From an uncultured Acidobacteriia bacterium (GTDB lineage: Bacteria > Acidobacteriota > Terriglobia > Bryobacterales > Bryobacteraceae): a stretch of DNA of 64,000 nucleotides. The stretch lies in contig CAIYVZ010000052.1 of the NCBI GenBank assembly GCA_903929755.1, forward strand, positions 62,001-126,000, written 5' to 3'. A program made the translations under genes and the position numbers. This document shows positions 51,065 to 58,634 of the stretch, one piece after another (the first letter of the stretch is position 1; each line of letters starts with the position of its first letter). The notes beneath the pieces were generated by a model. It was not told the DNA's origin and searched no databases. It was given only the letters and a program-made list of their open reading frames with translations.

Positions 51065-53581
51065 TTAGAGATTGCGGACGGCATCTTCGATCTGTTTCGC
51101 GAGGGCGGCGTAGTCGTCGCCTTCCAGTTTGATCGGTTTTCCGAACTTTACCTTGGCTTGCCCGGGCGTGGCGAAGCGGGCTTCCTTGTGAAGGATCTTG
51201 TCCAGACCCTCCAGGCGGACCGGGACCACGGGCACGCCCAGGCGTGACGCCAGCATGCCGACCCCGGACTGGAAAGGCAGGACATCGCCTGTTTCGGTAC
51301 GTTTTCCTTCCGGGAAGATCAGAATGCAGTTGCCGTCACTGGCCAGTTCTCCGGCGTAGCGAAGGGCGTCGCGGGCTCCGGATTCTCGCTGGGGTAGCGG
51401 GAACGCGTTGAACACCAGGGCGGCGAGGAAGTAGTTCAGGCCATTGGTGAAGCGCTTGAACCGGCTGTAGCCAGCCGGGTGGAAATGTGCCTGGAAGAAC
51501 TCCTTAGCCATGGCAGGGGCAACCCGTTCGCGCCAGGTCTGCGGTAAGGCCCAAAGGATGGACGGCACATCGAAGTGGCTCTGGTGGTTGGAGGCGAAGA
51601 TGACCGGGCCGTCAATGCCTTTGAGGTTTTCGAGACCTTCGATTTTGATCCAGGCGAAGATGCGGGCCAGCGGGAGGATGAAGAACGGCAAGGCCAGGCG
51701 GCGGACCAACCTGGCGGCGCCGGATCGGTTCCATTCGGGGAACTCGAAGGGTTCAGCGGAAGCGGGCGCGGCCCCGGGCTGGACTCGTACCAGGTCGGCG
51801 ACGGTTTTGGCCGCCGCGAACTGCGCTTCCCCGATTGCGGTGCCGAGCTTCTGCTCCAGTTCCATCATCAACTGGATGCGGTCAAGCGAGCTCAGGCCCA
51901 GGTCATCGAGCGAACTGGCAGAAGATATCTGCCTTGTTCCTGAGTACTTACGGAAGATTTCTTCAACTGAATTCCCGGCGGGTGCGGTTGCCGGGGCAGG
52001 CGTACCTGTCACCCAGTCCGCAATGGCGGTGCGCTTCAGTTTGTTGGTCCCGGAGGTGCGTGGGAGCGTCGGTTCCTGCCACTCGGAAAAGCCCCGGATG
52101 CGCTGGTGGCCTTCGAGCTTGGCGTTCGCTTCGGTGACGACGGATTCCGCTTCCGTGCCGGGGGCCAGCACCAGCACGGCATGGACTTGCTCGCGGGCTC
52201 CCTGTTTCGCGGCTACCACCGCAGCTTCGCGGACGCCGGCAATAGCGTTCAGCACGCGCTCCACGTCTTCTGGATAGACGTTCAGGCCGTCGGGAGATAC
52301 GATCATCTCTTTCTTTCTGCCGAGGATCTTGAGCCGGCCTTCCGCGTCCAGTTCCCCGATGTCGCCAGTGTGGAGCCAGCCTTCGGCGTCGATATTGGCC
52401 GATTCCGTGGTCCCGCCGTCCTCGTTGTAGTAGCCGGGGGTGACATTTTCTCCCCGCAGAAGAATTTCGCCGTCTGGTGCGATCTGGATCTTGACGCCCG
52501 AAATCGCCTTGCCGACCGAGCCTTTTTGCGTCTCAAAGGGGTGATTCAGCGTGGCGACGGGAGCGGTTTCGGTAAGGCCGTAGCCCTGGATGACCACGTA
52601 GCCGAGCTTGCGCCAGAATTCTTCAAGTTCCGGGTCCAGGGGGGCGGCTCCCACCACGAAGCTCCAGAACTTCCAGCCGAACTGGCGGTGTACCCGCCGG
52701 TACTGCCACCAGCACCTGTACCATTTGCGGCTCTCGCGCTCGTTTTTCGACTCGGGAACCGTCTGCTGGATCTCATAGCGCAGCATTTCCAGCATTTGGG
52801 GAACGCAGACCAGGACGGAGATGCGGCGCTTCCGGATGAGGCGGACAATGTCGCGGGGACCGTAACCGGAGGTAAAGAAAACGTCGCCCCCGAGCATGGG
52901 AGGAATCAGCGCGGCCATCGACTGCCCGAACATATGGCTGAGGGGCAGCAGGTTCAGGAAGCGGATGGGCTTAAACGGGCCCATGTACTTTCGGTACTTC
53001 TGAATACCCTCGTTGATGGGCTTCAGATTCGCCATAATATTGCGATGCGTGATGGTGACGCCCTTGGGCTCTCCGGTGGCTCCCGAGGTAAACAGGACCT
53101 CAGCCAGTTGGTCAGGGCTCGGGGTCTCGAAAGCAATGGGAGTTTGCTTGTCCTCCACGGCAACGCGCATGGGCCAGACGGGGCAGGGAAGGTTCTCCGG
53201 CGCTTTCATCCCTTCCCCGAGCAGGAGGGCGCGGGCTTTTACAATGGAGGCCACTCGCTCGACAATCGCAGAGGAAGAACGGAAGTCAACAGGTACGGCG
53301 ACCACCCCTTGCAGCAGGCAACCCCAGAGCGCGGCGACCCATTCCGGGCGATTTTCACCCCAGAAGACGACTTTGTCCCCCGGGTTGATACCTGCGGCGC
53401 GGAGGCGGGCAGCGAACCCGGTGGCGGAAGCAGCCGTCTCGGCATAGCTGAGATGGGAGGCACCGCGATCTCCTTCATAGCGAAGGAATTCCGCCTGGGT
53501 CTTTGACCAGTTGGCGAAGAAGTTGGAGAGGGATGGAGGAGTGCCGATCACAAAAAGGTGGTAAGAAGTATAATCGCGCAT
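51065..53581 (-). CDS. AMP-dependent acyl ligase/ACP/acyltransferase fusion
   Basis: This 838-residue protein has three domains. An AMP-binding acyl-CoA/acyl-ACP synthetase (about 15-530) shows TSGATGEPKGV near 167, GYGLTETAPV and GDIGELDAEGRLKILGRKKE. A phosphopantetheine-binding carrier domain has LGLSSLDRIQLM, with the attachment Ser near 564. A PlsC-type acyltransferase (about 640-838) has the NHQSHFD catalytic motif near 667 and FPEGKRTETG near 757. It could activate a fatty acid, load it on its own carrier and transfer it to a lysophospholipid. The start (ATG at 53581, or a GTG at 53551) overlaps the divergent transporter gene. Confidence 0.9.
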   Translation of the reverse strand: MRDYTSYHLFVIGTPPSLSNFFANWSKTQAEFLRYEGDRGASHLSYAETAASATGFAARLRAAGINPGDKVVFWGENRPEWVAALWGCLLQGVVAVPVDFRSSSAIVERVASIVKARALLLGEGMKAPENLPCPVWPMRVAVEDKQTPIAFETPSPDQLAEVLFTSGATGEPKGVTITHRNIMANLKPINEGIQKYRKYMGPFKPIRFLNLLPLSHMFGQSMAALIPPMLGGDVFFTSGYGPRDIVRLIRKRRISVLVCVPQMLEMLRYEIQQTVPESKNERESRKWYRCWWQYRRVHRQFGWKFWSFVVGAAPLDPELEEFWRKLGYVVIQGYGLTETAPVATLNHPFETQKGSVGKAISGVKIQIAPDGEILLRGENVTPGYYNEDGGTTESANIDAEGWLHTGDIGELDAEGRLKILGRKKEMIVSPDGLNVYPEDVERVLNAIAGVREAAVVAAKQGAREQVHAVLVLAPGTEAESVVTEANAKLEGHQRIRGFSEWQEPTLPRTSGTNKLKRTAIADWVTGTPAPATAPAGNSVEEIFRKYSGTRQISSASSLDDLGLSSLDRIQLMMELEQKLGTAIGEAQFAAAKTVADLVRVQPGAAPASAEPFEFPEWNRSGAARLVRRLALPFFILPLARIFAWIKIEGLENLKGIDGPVIFASNHQSHFDVPSILWALPQTWRERVAPAMAKEFFQAHFHPAGYSRFKRFTNGLNYFLAALVFNAFPLPQRESGARDALRYAGELASDGNCILIFPEGKRTETGDVLPFQSGVGMLASRLGVPVVPVRLEGLDKILHKEARFATPGQAKVKFGKPIKLEGDDYAALAKQIEDAVRNL

Positions 53582-55062
53582 TGCTGCTTCACGCTCAGGG
53601 AATCGCGAAAAACTACGGGGGAGTGCGGGCGCTCAAGGGGGTTTCCTTTGACCTTCAGGCCGGGGAAGTCCATGCCCTGGTAGGGGAGAACGGGGCGGGG
53701 AAAAGCACGCTCATCAAAATTCTGACCGGTGCCGTGGAACCGGATTTGGGTTCGATCTTTCTCGCCGGAGAGCGGGTAGCAGGGAATTCCCCGCACCATT
53801 CCCGGGCGTTGGGGATAGCGGCGGTGTATCAGCAGCCGGCAATCTTCCCGCATCTGACGGTGGCGGAGAACCTTGCGCTGGTGAATGAGACCGGGGGGCT
53901 GGCGAGGCGAGTGCGGTGGGCGGACCGGGTTCGCACGGCGCGAGAACTGCTGGCCACCATCGGCGCGGAGATTGATCCGGAGCGGGAGGCGGGTACGCTT
54001 TCCATGCCGGAGCAGCAGTTGGTGGAGATTGCCAAGGCGTTGGGGGCGAATGTCCGGGTCCTGATTCTGGACGAGCCGACGGCCTCGCTGACGGAAGTTG
54101 AAACCGAACGCCTGTTTGGGATTGTGGGCCGCCTTCGAGCGCAGGGTACGGGGATTATCTACATTTCGCATCGTCTGGAAGAGTTGGGGCGGATAGCGGA
54201 CCGGATCACGGTCTTGCGGGACGGGGAGTCGGTTGCCACACGTCAGGCTTCGGAGACAACGCCGCAGCAGTTGATCTCTCTGATGGCGGGGAGGGAACTG
54301 GCGGCGGTGTTCCCAAAGCGCGTGGTGCCGATTGGCGATGTTGTGTTTTCAGTGAAGGGAGTGGGCGGGGTGAGTTTTCAGGTCCGCGCCGGGGAGATTC
54401 TGGGCGTTGCCGGGTTGGTGGGCGCGGGACGGACGGAACTGGCCGAGACTCTGTTCGGGATTACTCCGGCCGCTTCTGGAACGGTCCAGGTGAACGGGAA
54501 GACGGTGGTGGTTCGGAGCCCCGAGGATGCGATTCGCGCCGGGATCGCCTATGTTCCGGAGGACCGGCGGAGGCACGGGATTGTGGGTGACCTGCCCTTG
54601 CGGGCGAATACGACGCTGGCAATTCTGGACCGGATTTCAGCGAACACGCTCTTGGATCAGCAGGCGGAGCGGGCTCTGGCGACGGACTGGGTTCTGCGGT
54701 TGGGCGTAAAGACGGACGGGATTGACGCTCCGGCGAATTCGTTGTCGGGCGGAAATCAGCAGAAAGTGGCGATTTCGCGGTGGCTGGTCACTGAGCCGAA
54801 GGTTCTGATTCTGGACGAACCGACGCAGGGGATTGACGTGGGGGCGAAGGCGGAATGCCACCGGATTATGTGCGATCTGGCGGAGAAGGGCCTGGCCATC
54901 GTGATGATCTCGTCGGAACTGAGCGAGATTCTGGGTATGAGTGACCGGATCGCAGTGATGCGTGCAGGGGCGATTGTTGGGGTTGTGGAGCGCTCGGCGG
55001 CGACTGGCGAAGGCCTGCTTGCCCTGGCGCTGGGGCACGGGGCGCTGGGGCAAAGCGAATGA
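53533..55062 (+). CDS. Sugar ABC transporter ATP-binding protein (two nucleotide-binding domains)
   Basis: This RbsA/XylG/LsrA-type protein of about 509 residues powers uptake through the permeases that follow. The first domain has Walker A GENGAGKST, an altered signature LSMPEQQ and Walker B LILDEPTAS. The second, degenerate domain has GLVGAGRTE, LSGGNQQK and LILDEPTQGID. Start choice is uncertain: ATG at 53533 has GGAGAGG just upstream, while family similarity begins near a TTG at 53581 (LLLHAQGIAKNYGG). Either start abuts or overlaps the 5' end of the divergent acyl ligase gene. Its stop overlaps the permease start (ATGA). Confidence 0.92.
   Translation: MEECRSQKGGKKYNRALLLHAQGIAKNYGGVRALKGVSFDLQAGEVHALVGENGAGKSTLIKILTGAVEPDLGSIFLAGERVAGNSPHHSRALGIAAVYQQPAIFPHLTVAENLALVNETGGLARRVRWADRVRTARELLATIGAEIDPEREAGTLSMPEQQLVEIAKALGANVRVLILDEPTASLTEVETERLFGIVGRLRAQGTGIIYISHRLEELGRIADRITVLRDGESVATRQASETTPQQLISLMAGRELAAVFPKRVVPIGDVVFSVKGVGGVSFQVRAGEILGVAGLVGAGRTELAETLFGITPAASGTVQVNGKTVVVRSPEDAIRAGIAYVPEDRRRHGIVGDLPLRANTTLAILDRISANTLLDQQAERALATDWVLRLGVKTDGIDAPANSLSGGNQQKVAISRWLVTEPKVLILDEPTQGIDVGAKAECHRIMCDLAEKGLAIVMISSELSEILGMSDRIAVMRAGAIVGVVERSAATGEGLLALALGHGALGQSE
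53569..53574 (+). promoter_or_regulatory. Possible -10 box (TATAAT)
   Basis: A perfect TATAAT lies between the divergent starts of the acyl ligase and ABC transporter genes. No good -35 box was seen at 16-18 bp. If used, transcription would begin close to 53581, where a TTG in the transporter frame occurs. Confidence 0.25.
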
Positions 55063-55991
55063 AACAGCGAGGCATCGCGATTGGAATCTTCTGGGCGGTG
55101 CTGCTGGTGACGCTGGCGGTGCGCGCTCCCGCGTTTTTTGACTTCGCCAACCTGCGCGACATGGAGGTGGTAAACGCTCCGGCGCTGATTGTGGCGGTCG
55201 GGATGACGCTCATCATCCTGGCGGGTGAAATCGATGTTTCGGTGGGTTCGCAGTTCGCGGTGGCGAGTGTGGTGGCCGGGACTTTGGCAAAAGCGGGCGT
55301 ACCGCTGCCGCTGGTGGCGCTGTTGACGGCGCTGGTGGGGGCCGGGTTTGGCGCTGTGAACGGCGCGCTGGTTACGCTATTCGGCGTGCCCTCCATTGTG
55401 GCGACGCTGGCGGCGATGGCTTTTTGGCGCGAACTACTGCGGTGGGTGACGCAGGGCGCCTGGGTGGAAGGGCTGCCCGCAAATTTCCAGTGGATGGGGT
55501 TGTCGCAGCCGCAGGGGGAGCTGGCGATTCTGGTAGCGGCGGCAGCGATCTTTGGCGTTTTCGCGTGGGGTCTGCGGCACTGGCAGGCGGGCCGGGCGAT
55601 TTATGCGGTGGGGTCGAATCGCGAGTCGGCGCGGCTGGCGGGTTTGCCGGTAACGGGGATTTCCATGGCGGTGTTTGTCCTGATGGGAACGCTGACGGCT
55701 CTGGCCGGGGTTCTGGATTCGGTTCGTTTTTCCCAGGTGCAAAGTTCGGCGGGAGCAGGCCTGGAACTGAAGGCGATTTCCGCGGTGGTGATCGGCGGGG
55801 CGGCGATTACGGGGGGGCGCGGGACGTTGTGGGGAACTTTGCTGGGCGCGAGCGTGCTGGCGGTGATTGCTCCGGCGCTGACGTTCCTGGGGATTAACGC
55901 CTTCTGGGAGAAAGCAATTCAGGGCGGAATTATTCTGGGCGCGATTGTGCTGGAGCGGCTCAGTGCCCGGGGAGGCGGTCGCTCCAGATGA
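55059..55991 (+). CDS. Sugar ABC transporter permease
   Basis: This 310-residue RbsC/LsrC-type permease has about eight to ten membrane segments and the cytoplasmic coupling loop NRESARLAGLPV. The conserved LAGEIDVSVGSQFAVASVVA (about 50-70) and GGRGTLWGTLLGA stretches are typical of branched-chain/ribose-type permeases. It sits between the ATPase gene and the fused permease/binding protein gene, overlapping both by four bases (ATGA). Confidence 0.92.
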   Translation: MKQRGIAIGIFWAVLLVTLAVRAPAFFDFANLRDMEVVNAPALIVAVGMTLIILAGEIDVSVGSQFAVASVVAGTLAKAGVPLPLVALLTALVGAGFGAVNGALVTLFGVPSIVATLAAMAFWRELLRWVTQGAWVEGLPANFQWMGLSQPQGELAILVAAAAIFGVFAWGLRHWQAGRAIYAVGSNRESARLAGLPVTGISMAVFVLMGTLTALAGVLDSVRFSQVQSSAGAGLELKAISAVVIGGAAITGGRGTLWGTLLGASVLAVIAPALTFLGINAFWEKAIQGGIILGAIVLERLSARGGGRSR

Positions 55992-58033
55992 AAAGCATGG
56001 TTGAAAACCGCGCTGGCCGCGAGCGTGCACTGGCGCTGGTGGTCGCGCTGGAGATTCTGATCTTTGCGTTTACCGGGCCGCATTTCCTCTCTGCGGGGAA
56101 TGGGTTCGAAATTATTCGATTGGGCGTGGAACTGGGGCTGCTGGCCCTGGCTCTAACTCCGGTAATTGTGACGGGCGGGATTGATCTGTCGGTTGGCTCA
56201 ATGATGGGCCTGTGCGCCGTGGTGTTCGGGTTCCTGTGGCGGGATCTGCACTTCCCGATTGCGTTGGCGGCCTTGTCGGCGCTGGCGGTGGGAACTGCGG
56301 GCGGCGCGCTGAACGCGGTTTTGATCACCCGGTTCGGCGGCGCGCCTTTGATCGTCACGTTGGGCACATACTCGCTGTTCCGGGGCATCGCAGAGGGCCT
56401 GACGCGCGGCGTGGAGAACTTCTCGCAGTTTCCAGTTGGGTTCCTGTACTTTGGGCAGGGGTATCTGGGAGGCATTCTGCCCGCGCAGACTCCGGTTTTT
56501 GTGGCGTTCGTCGTGTTGTACTGGCTGCTGCTGCATCGCAGCGTATTTGGACGGGCATTCCGGGCGATCGGGTTTGCGGCGGCTTCGAATGGGGACGCCA
56601 GATGGTCCGGGATTCCGGTGAATCGGCGGCTGGCGCTGTCCTATACGTTGTCGGGCTTCACTGCCGCTGTGGCATCACTGATCTACGTGGCGCATTTGGG
56701 GCAGGCCAGGTCGGATGCGGGCACAGGGTATGAGTTGCTGGCAATTACGGCGGTGGTGCTGGGCGGCGCAAGCATTTCCGGAGGGCGCGGGAGCATCTGG
56801 GGTACTTTGCTGGGTCTGGCGGCGATTGTGGTGCTGCAGAACGGCCTGCGCGTATCGGCGCTGCCGGTGGAACTGGCCGGAATATTAACAAGTGCCATTT
56901 TGGTGGGCACGATTGCGGTGGGTCGCTTGCGTGGCAGAGCGCGGTCGACCGTGGAAACGGAAGCAGAGGAAGACGAAATGAAGAACTATCAACTGGCAGT
57001 TCTCAGCACGGTGATTATTGCCGGTTCGCTGATTGTGGCGGGCAGTAACTGGTGGCTGGTGAAGTCGGTTGCACCGACGGGCGCTCCGGCGAGCGCGCCT
57101 TCCGCCGCCCCGGCAGCGCCGGCGATGAAGCGCCACACAATTGCTGTAATGCCGAAAGCGAAGGGCGACCCGTACTTTGTGAGTTGTCGGCTGGGCGCGG
57201 AAGCGGCGGCGAAGGAACTGGGGCAGGACCTGATCTGGGATGGTCCGGCGGATTTGGATCCGGCGAGGCAGAACGAAGTGGTGGAGGCCTGGATCACGCG
57301 AGGTGTGGATACGATCGCTGTCGCGGTGGTGAATGCGCCGGGGATTTCCACGGTGCTGCGGAAGGCTCGAGCGAAGGGGATTAAGGTCCTGACGTGGGAT
57401 GCCGATGCGCTGCCGGATGCGCGGGATTACTTCGTGAACCAGGCGACGCCGCAGGGGATTGGCGACACGCTGGCGGATGAGGCGAACCGGATTCTGGGGG
57501 GCGAGGGCGACTTCGCGATCATTACCGGCGCCTTGACCGCGGCGAACCAGAACGAGTGGATCAAGTTCATCAAGGCGCGAATTGCGGCGAAGTATCCGAA
57601 GCTGAATCTGATTACCATTCGTCCGAGCGACGATGACCGCAACCGGGCGTTCTCGGAAGCGCAGACGCTGATGAAGGTCTATCCGAAGATGCGGCTGATT
57701 ATGGCGATTTCCGCTCCGGCAGTGCCGGGGGCGGCGGAAGCGGTGAAGCAATCAGGGCGCAAGGACGTGAAGGTGACCGGGTTATCGCTGCCGAATATGT
57801 GCAAGCCGTATGTGAAGGCGGGGATTGCGGAGTCGGTGGTGTTGTGGAACACGCTGGACCTCGGGTATCTGGTAGTGAATGCATCGCGTCAGGCGGCGGA
57901 CGGCACGCTGAAGCCGGGTGTGGATTCGATTGATGGTGGCAGGTTGGGCAAGATTGGGATCGAAGGGACGCAAGTGGTGTTGGGGAAACCGTTAGTCTTC
58001 ACGAAGGCGAATATCGATCAGTACGACTTCTGA
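55988..58033 (+). CDS. Permease fused to substrate-binding protein (LsrD/LsrB- or RhaQ/RhaS-like)
   Basis: This 681-residue protein has two parts. Residues about 1-320 are an RbsC/LsrD-type permease (TGGIDLSVGSMMGLC; GGRGSIWGTLLGL). After an acidic linker (TEAEEDE), a membrane segment (about 337-356) and an Ala/Pro-rich tether lead to a periplasmic binding protein (about 380-681) of the LsrB/RhaS type: AVMPKAKGDPYF, VLTWDADALPDA, NQATPQGIGD, and C-terminal VFTKANIDQYDF. There is no stop between the parts. An internal ATG at 56978 is preceded by AGAGGAAG, so a separate binding protein could also be made. Compared with the AI-2 ligands of LsrB, Lys, the first Asp, Gln and Ala are kept; one Asp and one Pro are not. 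Confidence 0.88.
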   Translation: MKSMVENRAGRERALALVVALEILIFAFTGPHFLSAGNGFEIIRLGVELGLLALALTPVIVTGGIDLSVGSMMGLCAVVFGFLWRDLHFPIALAALSALAVGTAGGALNAVLITRFGGAPLIVTLGTYSLFRGIAEGLTRGVENFSQFPVGFLYFGQGYLGGILPAQTPVFVAFVVLYWLLLHRSVFGRAFRAIGFAAASNGDARWSGIPVNRRLALSYTLSGFTAAVASLIYVAHLGQARSDAGTGYELLAITAVVLGGASISGGRGSIWGTLLGLAAIVVLQNGLRVSALPVELAGILTSAILVGTIAVGRLRGRARSTVETEAEEDEMKNYQLAVLSTVIIAGSLIVAGSNWWLVKSVAPTGAPASAPSAAPAAPAMKRHTIAVMPKAKGDPYFVSCRLGAEAAAKELGQDLIWDGPADLDPARQNEVVEAWITRGVDTIAVAVVNAPGISTVLRKARAKGIKVLTWDADALPDARDYFVNQATPQGIGDTLADEANRILGGEGDFAIITGALTAANQNEWIKFIKARIAAKYPKLNLITIRPSDDDRNRAFSEAQTLMKVYPKMRLIMAISAPAVPGAAEAVKQSGRKDVKVTGLSLPNMCKPYVKAGIAESVVLWNTLDLGYLVVNASRQAADGTLKPGVDSIDGGRLGKIGIEGTQVVLGKPLVFTKANIDQYDF

Positions 58034-58056
58034 AATGTGATTACAATGTAAGTATT

Positions 58057-58305
58057 GTGACCGCTGAGATCATCAAGATTGGAAACTCCCGAGGCATTCG
58101 GATTCCGAAGCCGTTGCTGGAGCAGTGCGGCCTGGCCGGCACCGTCGAATTGCGGGTAGAGGGAGATCAACTCATTGTTTCTCCAGCCAGAGCCCCGCGC
58201 TCCGGGTGGGACGAGGCCTTCCGTAAAGCCGAGAGTTGCGAAAGCGACGAACTCTTACTGGATGGTGTTCAGAACGAGTTTGATGCGGAAGCCTGGAAGT
58301 GGTAA
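58057..58305 (+). CDS. mazE: MazE/AbrB-type antitoxin
   Basis: This 82-residue protein starts with GTG. The N-terminal swapped-hairpin DNA-binding domain reads IIKIGNSRGIRIPKPLLEQC, followed by a VELRVEGDQLIVSPA strand. An acidic, Trp-containing C-terminal tail (FDAEAWKW) is suited to masking the toxin. It represses its own operon and neutralises MazF in the usual model. It begins 24 bp after the transporter stop and overlaps mazF by seven bases. Confidence 0.92.
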   Translation: MTAEIIKIGNSRGIRIPKPLLEQCGLAGTVELRVEGDQLIVSPARAPRSGWDEAFRKAESCESDELLLDGVQNEFDAEAWKW

Positions 58306-58634
58306 CCACGCCCCGCGTCGGCGATGTGTGGCTGGTTAATCTGGATCCCGCAGTCGGCTCAGAAATTCAAAAGTCCCGTCCGTGCGTCGTGGTTTCTCCA
58401 GATGAGATGAATCGGCACTTGCGGACTGTGATTATCGCGCCGATGACTTCCGCGGCGAAAGAGTATCCGGTTCGAATCGAGACTTCGTTCCAGGGACAAC
58501 GAGGACAGATTGCGCTCGACCAACTTCGTTCCGTGGACAAGACTCGGCTCTCGACGCACCTCGGTTTGCTGGATAAAGTGACGCTTCAGATCACGCTGGC
58601 CACGTTGTCCGAGATGTTCGCCGCCAGAGGTTAG
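58299..58634 (+). CDS. mazF: MazF-type mRNA interferase toxin
   Basis: This 111-residue PemK/MazF-fold protein has GDVWLVNLDPAVGSEIQKSR with the conserved RP (RPCVVVSPD), IIAPMTSAAK with the catalytic Thr region, and IALDQLRSVDK with the catalytic Arg/Asp region. It cleaves mRNA when MazE is lost. It starts at a GTG inside the end of mazE. Its TAG overlaps the stop of the convergent membrane gene. Confidence 0.94.
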   Translation: MVTTPRVGDVWLVNLDPAVGSEIQKSRPCVVVSPDEMNRHLRTVIIAPMTSAAKEYPVRIETSFQGQRGQIALDQLRSVDKTRLSTHLGLLDKVTLQITLATLSEMFAARG

